The notes beneath the pieces are model-generated. The model did no database searches. It was not told the origin of the DNA and saw only the letters and a program-made list of their open reading frames with translations. Both the position numbers and the translations under genes were made by a program. From Echiichthys vipera (lineage: Eukaryota > Chordata > Actinopteri > Perciformes > Trachinidae), in the NCBI GenBank assembly GCA_963691815.1, contig OY829666.1, positions 620,001 through 684,000 on the forward strand: DNA of 64,000 bases. Reading direction: 5' to 3'. This document shows positions 1-11,081 of the stretch, piece by piece; the stretch's first letter is position 1; each line of letters starts with the position of its first letter.

Positions 1-272
1 CCTCGACCACTGCCTCGAGAAATATGAGTATTAATATGACTGGGAGGAGTGGATTCATTTAGGCTAACATATTCTTCGGGACGCAGCCAGGTTTCGGTCA
101 GACAGAGTAAATCAATATGGTTGTCTGATATCAGATCGTTTACTAATACAGCTTTAGATGAGAGAGATCTAATGTTTAAAAGTCCACATTTTATTTTCTG
201 ATATTGTTGCATTGTCGCAGATTTTGCGTTGATTTGTATCAAGTTTTTCTTTATAGCTCCTCTTCTGTTCAT
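1..272 (-). CDS. LINE ORF2, N-terminal endonuclease part (runs off window)
   Basis: An open frame starts at the ATG at 272-270 and runs uninterrupted to the window edge, about 90 codons. It contains LLNIRSL and then LLCLTETWL, the first two conserved blocks of the LINE endonuclease fold; the Asn and Glu there are metal-binding or catalytic residues in the family. The endonuclease nicks target DNA to prime reverse transcription. It lies about 190 bp downstream of the ORF1 stop, the usual ORF1-ORF2 order. The rest of the endonuclease and the reverse transcriptase are outside the window, so intactness cannot be judged. It was too short to stand out on length and was recognised from the motifs. 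Confidence 0.8.
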   Translation of the reverse strand, partial: MNRRGAIKKNLIQINAKSATMQQYQKIKCGLLNIRSLSSKAVLVNDLISDNHIDLLCLTETWLRPEEYVSLNESTPPSHINTHISRGSGR

Positions 273-351
273 TTTTGATCTGTTTAATTTAAATGATCGT
301 GGGGCAGACAGTGTTTGTATACTAAACTGAGCTGGAAAATGCTCCACAGGG

Positions 352-447
352 AGCGCAGAGAGGTGTGTAAGACTGCCACTCTGCTTCCTGGGCACCTGCG
401 ATAAGGGCAGCGCAGAGAGGTGTATTAAACTGCGACTCTGCTTCCTG
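352..447. repeat. Two-copy 39-bp motif, 57-bp spacing, in LINE ORF1-ORF2 spacer
   Basis: A 39-bp segment beginning AGCGCAGAGAGGTGT and ending CTCTGCTTCCTG lies at 352-390 and again at 409-447 with a few mismatches. The copies are offset by 57 bp. Together they fill much of the gap between the ORF1 stop and the ORF2 start. It may be a simple tandem duplication of the inter-ORF region; no function is visible. Confidence 0.8.
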
Positions 448-464
448 ATCCCAACACTGGGTTG

Positions 465-1356
465 TCATGGTTTTAGACCGCTAACAACTGCGTCCAGGTT
501 CTTAGATATGAGAGCAGCACCCTCCAAAGTAGGATGAATACCATCTCTCCTAATAAGACCAGGTTTTCCCCAGAAAGACTGCCAATTATCTACGAAGCCC
601 ACATTATTTACCGGGCACCATCCAGACAGCCAGCGACGGAATGATGACATGCGGCTATACATGTCATCGCAAGTCAAGTTGGGCAGGGGACCAGAGAAAA
701 TTACGGAGTCCGACATAGTTTTTGCATAAGAACACACCGACTCCACATTCATTTTAGTGACCTCCGATTGACGTAATCGGGTGTCATTACCGCCGACGTG
801 AATAACAATCCTACCATATTTACGTTTATCCCTAGCCAGAAGTTTCAAATAGGATTCAATGTCGCCCGCTCTGGCCCCTGGGATGCATTTTACTATTGTC
901 CCTGGTGTCACTAAGTTCACGTTTCTCAAAATGGAGCTGCCAATAACCAGTAATGTTTTTTTCAGCAGGCGTGTCACTGAGTGGAGAAAACTTGTTTGAA
1001 ACGTGAACGGGCGGATGGTTAACCATGGGCTTCGATTTAGAACTATGCTTTCCTCTCACAGTCACCCAGGAGGACCCTGGCTGCTCAGGGATTGCCGGGG
1101 GAGGGCTAGCAGGAGCTAACGCTACACTATGTAGCTTCGCACCGGCTAAAGTTGTAGGTGGCTGGCTAGCTACTGTAGCGTAAGACTGAGCTTCCATGGT
1201 GCGGAGCCGTGCCTCTAACTCACTGAGCCTCGCCTCCAGCGCTACAAATACACTACACCTATTACACTTACCATTATCACTAAAGGAGGCAGAGGAGTAG
1301 CTAAACATACGACACTCCGAGCAAGAGAGAGCAGGAGAGAGAGCGGGGGAAGCCAT
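465..1356 (-). pseudogene. LINE ORF1 (Cys motif, coiled coil, SGNH esterase-like), frameshifted
   Basis: ORF1 is split between two frames. The first runs from the ATG at 1356 to a stop at 856. It has a C-x2-C...C-x2-C motif (residues 12, 15, 31, 34), then a Glu/Leu/Arg-rich coiled-coil stretch (about 38-57) and a proline-rich linker ending SPLSDTPAEK. The second frame, open 977-465, continues with LLVIGSS (block I Ser), HVGGNDTR (block III Asn) and DGIHPT (block V Asp/His), the SGNH/GDSL hydrolase signature found in CR1/L2 ORF1 proteins. The switch falls at a run of seven A's (minus strand, 954-960). Removing one A would align the frames, so a one-base insertion is the simplest explanation. 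The family protein binds RNA and forms the retrotransposition particle; the esterase role is poorly understood. Function here is inferred from family only. Confidence 0.82.
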
Positions 1357-1654
1357 CACCAGCCGTACCCTGTACTAAACCCTTAGGAGCCAAATATACC
1401 AGAGTACCCTCTAGAAACCAAAACTTGTGCTAAAGTTCCCTCTAAGAGCCTAAACACGTGGTAAAGTGCCCTCTAGAAACCAAAACTTCTGCCAAAGTGC
1501 CCACCAGGAGCCTAAACACGAGTTAAAGTGTCCTCTACGTGCCAAACCCTGTACTAAAGTGCCCTCTAGGAGCCAAAACACGTGCTTAAGTGCCCTCTAG
1601 GAGCCTAAAGACGTGCTTAAGTGACCTCTAGGAGCCCAAACACGTGCTAAAGTG

Positions 1655-4600
1655 CAGTCTTGGTAGCCAAAACGTGAGCTAAAGTATCCTCTTTGGAGCC
1701 AAAACGTGTGCTATAGTGCCCTCTAGGAGCCAAACATGCCAAAGTACCTTCTAGAAACCAAAACTTGTGCTAAAGTTCCTCCTAGGAGCCTAAACACGTG
1801 GCAAAGTGCCCTCTAGAAACCCAAACTTGTGCTAAAGTTCCCTCTAGGAGCCTAAACAATTGCTAAAGTGCCATCTTGTAAGCCAAAACGTGTGCTAAAG
1901 TGCTCTCTTGGGAGCCAAATCGTGTACTAAAGTGCTCTCTTAGGAGCCCAAACATGTGCTAAAGTGCCCTCTAGGAGCCCATACAAGTGCTAGAGTGCAC
2001 TTTCGGGAGCCAAAACGTGTGCCAAACATGCTAGAGTATCCTCTAGAAACCAAAACTTGTGCGAAAGTGCCCTCCAGGAGCCCAAACACGTGATAAAGTG
2101 TCCTCTACGAGCCAAACCTTGTGCTCAAGTGCCCCTTAAGAGCCTAAACACGTTCTTAAGTGTCCTCTAGGAGCCTAAACACGTGCTTAAGTTCCCTCTA
2201 GGAGCCAAAACGTGTGCTAAAGTGTGTCTTTGAAGCCGAAATGTGTGTTAAAGTGCTCTCTTGGGAGCCAAAACTTGTGCTAACGTGCTCACTTTATTGC
2301 CCAAATATATGCTAAAGTGCCCTCTAGGAGCCTAAACACGTGCTTAAGTTCCCTCTAGGAGCCAAAACATGTGCTAAAGTGCGTCTTTGAAGCCAAAACG
2401 TGTGTTAAAGTGCTCTCTTGGGTGCCAAAACTTGTGCTAACGTGCTCACTTTGGAGCCCAAACATATGCTAAAGTGCCCTCTAGGAGCCAAAACTTGTGC
2501 TAAAGTTCCCTCTAGGAGCCTCAACACGTGCTAGAGTCCCCTCTAGAAACCAAAACTTAAGGTAAAGTTCCCTCTAGGAGCCTAAACATGTGGTAAAGTG
2601 CCCTCTAGAAACCCAAACTTGTGCTAAAGTTCCCTCTAGGAGCCTAAACACTTGCTAAAGTGCCACCTTGTAAGCCAAAATGTGTGCTAAAGTGCTCTCT
2701 TGGGAGCCAAGTCGTGTGCTAAAGTGCTCTCTTAGGAGCCCAAACATGTGCTAAAGTGCCCTCTAGGAGCCCAAACACGTGCTAAAGTGCTCTCTTAGGA
2801 GCCCAAACAGCTGCTAAAGATCCCACTTGGAGCCCAAACACGTGCTAACGTGCAGTCTTGGTAGCCAAAACGTGAGCTAAAGTATCCTCTTTGGAGCCAA
2901 AACGTGTGCTATAGTGCTCTCTAGGAGCCAAACATGCCAAAGTACCTTCTAGAAACCAAAACTTGTGCTAAAGTTCCTCCTAGGAGCCTAAACACGTGGC
3001 AAAGTGCCCTCTAGAAACCCAAACTTGTGCTAAAGTTCCCTCTAGGAGCCTAAACAATTGCTAAAGTGCCATCTTGTAAGCCAAAGCGTGTGCTAAAGTG
3101 CTCTCTTGGGAGCCAAATCGTGTGCTAAAGTGCTCTCTTAGGAGTCCAAACATGTGCTTAAGTGCCCTCTAGGAGCCCATACAAGTGCTAGAGTGCACTT
3201 TCGGGAGCCAAAACGTGTGCCAAACATGCTAGAGTATCCTCTAGAAACCAAAACTTGTGCGAAAGTGCCCTCCAGGAGCCCAAACACGTGATTAAGTGTC
3301 CTCTACGAGGCCAAACCTTGTGCTAAAGTGCCCCTTAAGAGCCTAAACACTTTCTTAAGTGTCCTCTAGGAGCCTAAACACGTGCTTAAGTTCCCTCTAG
3401 GAGCCCAAACACGTGCTAAAGTGCAGTCTTGGTAGCCAAAACGTGAGCCAAAGTATCCTCTTTGGAGCCAAAACGTGTGCTATAGTGCCCTCTAGGAGCC
3501 AAACATGCCAAAGTACCTTCTAGAAACCAAAACTTGTGCTAAAGTTCCTCCTAGGAGCCTAAACACGTGGCAAAGTGCCCTCTAGAAACCCAAACTTGTG
3601 CTAAAGTTCCCTCTAGGAGCCTAAACAATTGCTAAAGTGCCATCTTGTAAGCCGAAACGTGTGCTAAAGTGCTCTCTTGGGAGCCAAATCGTGTGCTAAA
3701 GTGCTCTCTTAGGAGCCCAAACATGTGCTAAAGTGCCCTCTAGGAGCCCATACAAGTGCTAGAGTGCACTTTCGGGAGCCAAAACATGTGCCAAACATGC
3801 TAGAGTATCCTCTAGAAACCAAAACTTGTGCTCAAGTGCCCCTTAAGAGCCTAAACACGTTCTTAAGTGTCCTCTAGGAGCCTAAACACGTGCTTAAGTT
3901 CCCTCTAGGAGCCAAAACGTGTGCTAAAGTGTGTCTTTGAATCCGAAATGTGTGTTAAAGTGCTCTCTTGGGAGCCAAAACTTGTGCTAACGTGCTCACT
4001 TTATTGCCCAAATATATGCTAAAGTGCCCTCTAGGAGCCTAAACACGTGCTTAAGTTCCCTCTAGGAGCCAAAACATGTGCGAAAGTGCGTCTTTGAAGC
4101 CAAAACGTGTGTTAAAGTGCTCTCTTGGGAGCCAAAACTTGTGCTAACGTGCTCACTTTGGAGCCCAAACATATGCTAAAGTGCCCTCTAGGAGCCAAAA
4201 CTTGTGCTAAAGTTCCCTCTAGGAGCCTCAACACGTGCTAGAGTCCCCTCTAGAAACCAAAACTTAAGGTAAAGTTCCCTCTAGGAGCCTAAACATGTGG
4301 TAAAGTGCCCTCTAGAAACCCAAACTTGTGCTAAAGTTCCCTCTAGGAGCCTAAACACTTGCTAAAGTGCCACCTTGTAAGCCAAAATGTGTGCTAAAGT
4401 GCTCTCTTGGGAGCCAAGTCGTGTGCTAAAGTGCTCTCTTAGGAGCCCAAACATGTGCTAAAGTGCCCTCTAGGAGCCCAAACACGTGCTAAAGTGCTCT
4501 CTTAGGAGCCAAAACAGGTGCTAAAGATCCCACTTGGAGCCCAAACACGTGCTAAAGTGCAGTCTTGGTAGCCAAAACGTGAGCTAAAGTATCCTCTTTG

Positions 4601-6955
4601 GAGCCAAAACGTGTGCTATAGTGCCCTCTAGGAGCCAAACATGCCAAAGTACCTTCTAGAAACCAAAACTTGTGCTAAAGTTCCTCCTAGGAGCCTAAAC
4701 ACGTGGCAAAGTGCCCTCTAGAAACCCAAACTTGTGCTAAAGTTCCCTCTAGGAGCCTAAACAATTGCTAAAGTGCCATCTTGTAAGCCAAAGCGTGTGC
4801 TAAAGTGCTCTCTTGGGAGCCAAATCGTGTGCTAAAGTGCTCTCTTAGGAGCCCAAACATGTGCTTAAGTGCCCTCTAGGAGCCCATACAAGTGCTAGAG
4901 TGCACTTTCGGGAGCCAAAACATGTGCCAAACATGCTAGAGTATCCTCTAGAAACCAAAACTTGTGCGAAAGTGCCCTCCAGGAGCCAAAACACGTGATA
5001 AAGTGTCCTCTATGAGCCAAACCTTGTGCTCAAGTGCCCCTTAAGAGCCTAAACACGTTCTTAAGTGTCCTCTAGGAGCCTAAACACGTGCTTAAGTTCC
5101 CTCTAGGAGCCAAAACGTGTGCTAAAGTGTGTCTTTGATGCCGAAATGTGTGTTAAAGTGCTCTCTTGGGAGCCAAAACTTGTGCTAACGTGCTCACTTT
5201 ATTGCCCAAATATATGCTAAAGTGCCCTCTAGGAGCCTAAACACGTGCTTAAGTTCCCTCTAGGAGCCAAAACATGTGCTAAAGTGCGTCTTTGAAGCCA
5301 AAACGTGTGTTAAAGTGCTCTCTTGGGAGCCAAAACTTGTGCTAACGTTTTCACTTTGGAGCCCAAACATATGCTAAAGTGCCCTCTAGGAGCCAAAACT
5401 TGTGCTAAAGTTCCCTCTAGGAGCCTCAACACGTGCTAGAGTCCCCTCTAGAAACCAAAACTTAAGGTAAAGTTCCCTCTAGGAGCCTAAACATGTGGTA
5501 AAGTGCCCTCTAGAAACCCAAACTTGTGCTAAAGTTCCCTCTAGGAGCCTAAACACTTGCTAAAGTGCCACCTTGTATGCCAAAATGTGTGCTAAAGTGC
5601 TCTCTTGGGAGCCAAGTCGTGTGCTAAAGTGCTCTCTTAGGAGCCCAAACATGTGCTAAAGTGCCCTCTAGGAGCCCAAACACGTGCTAAAGTGCTCTCT
5701 TAGGAGACCAAACAGGTGCTAAAGATCCCACTTGGAGCCCAAACACGTGCTAACGTGCAGTCTTGGTAGCCAAAACGTGAGCTAAAGTATCCTCTTTGGA
5801 GCCAAAACGTGTGCTATAGTGCTCTCTAGGAGCCAAACATGCCAAAGTACCTTCTAGAAACCAAAACTTGTGCTAAAGTTCCTCCTAGGAGCCTAAACAC
5901 GTGGCAAAGTGCCCTCTAGAAACCCAAACGTGTGCTAAAGTTCCCTCTAGGAGCCTAAACAATTGCTAAAGTGCCATCTTGTAAGCCAAAGCGTGTGCTA
6001 AAGTGCTCTCTTGGGAGCCAAATCGTTCGCTAAAGTGCTTTATTAGGAGCCCAAACATGTGCTTAAGTGCCCTCTAGGAGCCCATACAAGTGCTAGAGTG
6101 CACTTTCGGGAGCCAAAACGTATGCCAAACATGCTAGAGTATCCTCTAGAAACCAAAACTTGTGCGAAAGTGCCCTCCAGGAGCCCAAACACGTGATAAA
6201 GTGTCCTCTACGAGGCCAAACCTTGTGCTAAAGTGCCCCTTAAGAGCCTAAACACGTTCTTAAGTGTCCTCTAGGAGCCTAAACACGTGCTTAAGTTCCC
6301 TCTAGGAGCCAAAACGTGTGCTAAAGTGTGTCTTTGAAGCCAAAACGTGTGTTAAAGTGCTCTCTTGGGAGCCAAAACTTGTGCTAACGTGCTCACTTTG
6401 GAGCCCAAATATATGCTAAAGTGCCTTCTAGGAGCCTAAACACGTGCTTAAGTTCCCTCTAGGAGCCAAAACATGTGCTAAAGTGCGTCTTTGAAGCCAA
6501 AACGTGTGTTAAAGTGCTCTCTTGGGAGCCAAAACTTGTGCTAACATGCTCACTTTGGAGCCTAAACATATGCTAAAGTGACCTCTAGGAGCCAAAACTT
6601 GTGCTAAAGTTACCTCTAGGAGCCTCAACACGTGCTAGAGTCCTCTCTAGAAACCAAAACTTGAGCTAAAGTTCCCTCTAGGAGCCTAAACATGTGGTAA
6701 AGTGCCCTCTAGCAACCAAAACTTGTGCTAAAGTGTCCTCTAGGAGCCCAAACACACACTTAAGTGTCCTCTAGGGGACAAAACGTAATCTTAAGTGCCG
6801 TCTTGGAAGCCAAAACGTGTGCTAAAGTGCTTTCTTGAAAGCCAAATTGTGTGCTAAAGTATTCTTTTAAGAGCTCAAACACGTGCTAAAGTGCCCTCTA
6901 GGAGCCCAAACACGTGCTAAAGTGCACTCTTGGAAGCGAAAACGTGTGCCAAAGT
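1655..6955. repeat. Higher-order repeat of about 1.2 kb
   Basis: The marker CAGTCTTGGTAGCC starts at 1655, 2853, 3424, 4560 and 5758. The intervals are 1198, 571, 1136 and 1198 bp. The unit is therefore about 1.2 kb (about 38 monomers), one copy is half length, and one is shorter by exactly 62 bp, two monomers. Copies differ by only scattered substitutions (for example GTGCTAACG versus GTGCTAAAG), much less than neighbouring monomers differ from each other. Order becomes looser after about 6.7 kb, so the right edge is approximate. Confidence 0.88.
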
Positions 6956-7129
6956 ATCCCCATAGGAGCCAAAACGTGTGCTTAAGTGCCATCTAGGAGC
7001 CAAACATGCTAGAGTATCCTCTAGAAACCAAAATTTGTGCCTTCTAGGAGCCTTGCCACGTGGTAAAGTACCCTCTAGAAACCAAAACTTGTGCTAAAGT
7101 GCCCTCTAGGAGCCCAAACACGTGTTAAA

Positions 7130-8400
7130 ATGTCCTCTACCTGCCAAAGCCTGTGCTAAAGTTCCCTCTAGGAGCCTAAACACGCACTTAAGTGCCCTCT
7201 AGGAGCCAAAACATGTGCTAAAGTACCATCCTGGAAGCCAAAACATGTGCTAAAGTGCTCTCTTGGGAGCAAAATCGTTTGCTAAAGTGCTCTCTTAGGA
7301 GCCCAAACACATGCTTAAGTGCGCTCTAGGAGCCCAAACACGTGCTAAAGTGCACTCTTGGGAGCCAAAACGGTTGCCAAAGTATCCTCATAGGAGCCAA
7401 AACGTGTGCTAAAGTGTCATCTTGGTGCCAAACATGCTAGAGTACCCTCTAGAAACCAAAACTTGTGCTAAAGGCCCCTCCAGAATCCCAAACACGTGAC
7501 AAAGTGTCCTCTACAAGCCAAACCCTGTGCTTAAGTGCCCCTTAGGAGCCAAACATACCAGAGTAACCTCTAGAAACCAAAACTTGTGCTAAAGTTCCCT
7601 ATAAGAGCCTAAACACGTGGTAAAGTGCCCTCTAGAAACCAAAACTTCTGCTAAAGTGCCCTCCAGGAGCCCAAACACGAGTTAAAGTGTCCTCTACGTG
7701 CCAAACCCTGTGCTAAAGTGCCCTCTAGGAGCCAAAACACGTGCTTAAGTGCCCTCTAGGAGCCAAAACATGTGCTAAAGTGCCGTCTTGGAAGCAAAAA
7801 CACGTGCTAAAGTGTTCTCTTAGGAGCCCAAACACGTACTAAAGTGCCTTCTTGGAGCCCAAACACGTACTAAAGTGCCCTCTAGGAGCCCAAACACGTG
7901 TTAAAGTGTACTCTACGTGCCAAACACGTGCTAAAGTTCCCTCTTGGAGCCCAAACACATGCTAAAGTGCAGTCTTTGGAGCCAAAACTTGTGCCAAAGT
8001 ATCCTCTTTGAAGCATAAACGTGTGCTAAAGTGTCCTCTAGTAGCCAAAAATGCCAGAGTACCCTCTAGAAACCAAAACTTGTGCTAAAGTTCCCTATAG
8101 GAGCCAAAACGTCTGCTAAAGTGCCCTCTAGAATCGAAAACTTGTGCTAAAGTGCCGTCTAGGAACCCAAACACCTGTTAAAGTGTCCTCTACGAGCCAA
8201 ACCCTGTGCTAAAGTGCCCTCTAGGAGCCCAAACACGTGTTAAAATGTCCTCTACCTGCCAAAGCCTGTGCTAAAGTTCCCTCTAGGAGCCTAAACACGC
8301 ACTTAAGTGCCATCTAGGAGCCAAAACATGTGCTAAAGTACCATCCTGGAAGCCAAAACATGTGCTAAAGTGCTCTCTTGGGAGCAAAATCGTTTGGTAA
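7130..8400. repeat. Direct repeat of about 1.1 kb within satellite
   Basis: The diagnostic run CTACCTGCCAAAGCCTGTG, followed by a unit with CACGCACTTAAG, appears near 7138 and again near 8252, about 1.11 kb apart. The same following units (CATCCTGGAAGCC, GGAGCAAAATCGTTTG) come after each. This is another local higher-order duplication, less regular than the one to its left. Confidence 0.7.
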
Positions 8401-11081
8401 AGTGCTCTCTTAGGAGCCCAAACACATGCTTAAGTCCGCTCTAGGAGCCCAAACACGTGCTAAAGTGCACTCTTGGGAGCCAAAACGTTTGCCAAAGTAT
8501 CCTCAAAGGAGCCCAAACGTGTGCTAAAGTGCCATCTACGAGCCAAACATACTAGAGTACACTCTAGAAACCAAAACTTGTGCTAATGTTCCCTCTAGGA
8601 GCCTACACACGTGGTAAAGTGTCCTCTAGAAACCAAAACTTGTGCTAAAGTGCCCTCCAGGAGCCCAAACACGTGTTAAAGTGTCCTCTACGAGCCACAC
8701 CCTGTGCTAAAGTACCTTTTAGGAGCCTAAACACGTGCTTAAGTTCCCTCTAGGAGCCAAAACGTGTGATAAAGTCCCCTCTTGGAAGCCAAAACGTCTC
8801 CTAAAGTGCTCTCTTGGGAGCCAAAACGTGTGCTAAAGTGCTCTCTCATGAGCCAAAGCATGTGCTAAAGTGCCCTCCAGGAGCCCAAACCCGTGTTAAA
8901 GTGTCCTCTACGAGCAAAACCCTGTGCTAAAGTGCCCTCCAGGAGCCTAAACACATGCTTAAGTGCCCTCTTGGAGCCAAAACGTCTGCTAAAGTGCTCT
9001 CTTGGGAGCCAAAATGTATGCTAAATTGCTCTCTTAATAGCCAAAGCATGTGCTAAAGTTCCCGCGAGGAGCCAAAACACGTGATAAAGTGCTCTCTTAG
9101 GAGCCTAAACACGTGCTAAAGTGCCCACTTGGAGCACAAACACGTGCTAAAGTGCAGTCTTGGGAGAAAAAACGTGTACTAAAATATCCTCTTTTGAGCC
9201 AAAACGTGTGCTTAAGTGCCCTCTAGTAGCCAAACATGCCAGAGTACCCTCTAGAAACCAAAACTTGTGCTAAAGTGCCGTCTAGGAGCCCAAACACATG
9301 TTAAAGTGTCCTCTACGAGCCAAACCCTGTGCTAAAGTTCCATCTAGGAGCCCAAACACGTGTCAAAGTTTCCTCTACGAGCCAAACCCTGTGCTAAAGT
9401 GCCCTCTAGAAGCCTAAACACGCACTTAAGTGACCTCTAGGAGCCAAAACGTGTGCTAAAGTGCCATCTTGGAAGCAAAAACGTGTGCTAACGTGCTCTC
9501 TTGGGAGCCAAATCGTGTGCTAAAGTGCTCTCTTAGGAGCCCAAACACGTGCTAAAGGGCCCTCTAGGAGCCCAAACACGTGTTAAAGTGTCCTCTACGA
9601 GCCAAACCCTGTGCTAAAGTGTCCTCTAGGAGCCTAAACACACACTTAAGTGCCCTCTAGGAGCCACAACGTTTGCTAAAGTGCCATCTTGGAAGCCAAA
9701 ACCTGTGCTCAAGTGCTCTTTTGGGAGCCAAATCGTGTGCTAAAGTGCTCTCTTAGGAGCCCAAACATGTGCTTAAGTGCCCTCTAGGAGCCCAAACACG
9801 TGCAAAACTGCACTCTTGGGAGCCAAAACGTTTGCCAAAGTATACTCATAGGAGCCAAAACGTGTGCTAAAGTGCCATCTAGGAGCCAGACATGCTAAAG
9901 TACCTTCTAAAAACCAAAACTTGTGCTAAAGTTCCCTCTAGGAGCCAAAACGTGTGCTAAAGTGCCGTTTTGGAAGCCAAAACATCCGCTAAAGTGCTCT
10001 CTTGGGAGCCAAAACGTGTGCTAAAATGCTCTATCAGGAGCCAAAACTTGTGCTAACGTTCCCTCTAGGAGCCTAAACACGTGGTAAAGTACCCTCTAGA
10101 AACCAAAACTTGTCTTAAAGTGCCCTCCAGGAGCCCAAACACGTGTTAAAGTGTCCTCTACGAACCAAACCCTGTGCTAAAGTGCCCTTTAGGAGCCTAA
10201 ACACGTGCTTAAGTTCCCTATAGGAGCAAAAACGTGTGCTAAAGTTGCGTCTTGGAAGCTAAAATGTCTGCAAAAGTGCTCTCTTTGGAGCAGAACGTGT
10301 GCTTAAGTGCTCTCTCAGGAGCCAAAGCATGTGCTAAAGTTCCCTCTAGGAGCCCAAACACGTGCTAAAGTGCTCTCTTAGGAGCCCAAACACGTGCTAA
10401 AGTGCCCTCTTGGAGCCCAAACACGTGCTAAAGTGCAGTCCTGGGAGCCAAAACGTGTGCCAAAGTATCCTCTTCGGAGCCAAAACTTGGGCTAAAGTGC
10501 CATCTAGTAGCCAAGAGTACAACATGCCAGAGTACCCTCTAGAAACATAAACTTGTGCTAACGTTCCCTCTAGGAGCCTAAACACGTGGTAAAGTGCCCT
10601 CTAGAAACCAAAACTTGTGCTAAAGTGCCGTCTAGGAGCCCAAACACATGTTAAAGTGTCCTCTACGAGCCAAACCCTGTGCTAAAGTTCCCTCTAGGAG
10701 CCCAAACACGTGTTAAAGTGTCCTCTAGGAGCCAAAACGTGTGCTAAAGTGCCGTCTTGGAAGCCAAAAGGTCTGCTAAAGTGCTCTCTTAGGAGCCAAA
10801 TTTTGTGCTTAATTGCTCTCTTAGGAGCCAAAGCATGTGCTAAAGTTCCCTCTAGGAGCCTAAACTCTTGCTAAAGTGCTCTCTTAGGAACCCAAAGAGG
10901 TGCTAAAGATCCCACTTGGTGCAGTCTTGGGAGCCAAAACATGAGCTGAAGTATCCTCTTTGGAGCCAGAACGTGTGCTAAAGAACCCTCTAGGAGCCAA
11001 ACATGCCAAAGTACCCCCTAGAAACCAAAACTTGTGCTAAAGCTCACTCTCGGAGCCTAAACACGTGGTAAAGTGTACTCT

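Larger units (their letters stand above)
1..1365 (-). mobile_element. CR1/L2-like LINE, 5' part (ORF1 and start of ORF2)
   Basis: A non-LTR retrotransposon reads leftward. It has an ORF1 with a Cys motif, coiled coil and SGNH-esterase-like domain, then an ORF2 that begins with an apurinic-endonuclease-like domain. The element is cut by the left edge of the window, so the reverse transcriptase is not visible. Its 5' end abuts satellite at about 1366, only about 10 bases upstream of the ORF1 ATG, so a full 5' UTR is absent and the copy is probably 5'-truncated. The clade call (CR1/L2 group) rests on domain order and remembered similarity to fish LINEs; RepeatMasker would settle it. Confidence 0.85.

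Noticed and set aside
954..960. Programmed -1 ribosomal frameshift at A AAA AAC in LINE ORF1
   Set aside because: The heptamer fits a -1 site by sequence, but the downstream esterase frame is +1 relative to the upstream frame, so a -1 shift does not reach it.
10397..10585. Open frames of 60-89 codons on both strands in satellite (also at about 18083-18337, 20175-20370, 22744-22981, 36897-37698, 40644-42096, 50222-50485, 60939-61121)
   Set aside because: They repeat themes such as AKVPS or LAPRG because three 31-bp units equal 31 codons. They appear on both strands, have no start context and break at every indel. They are by-products of the repeat, not genes.
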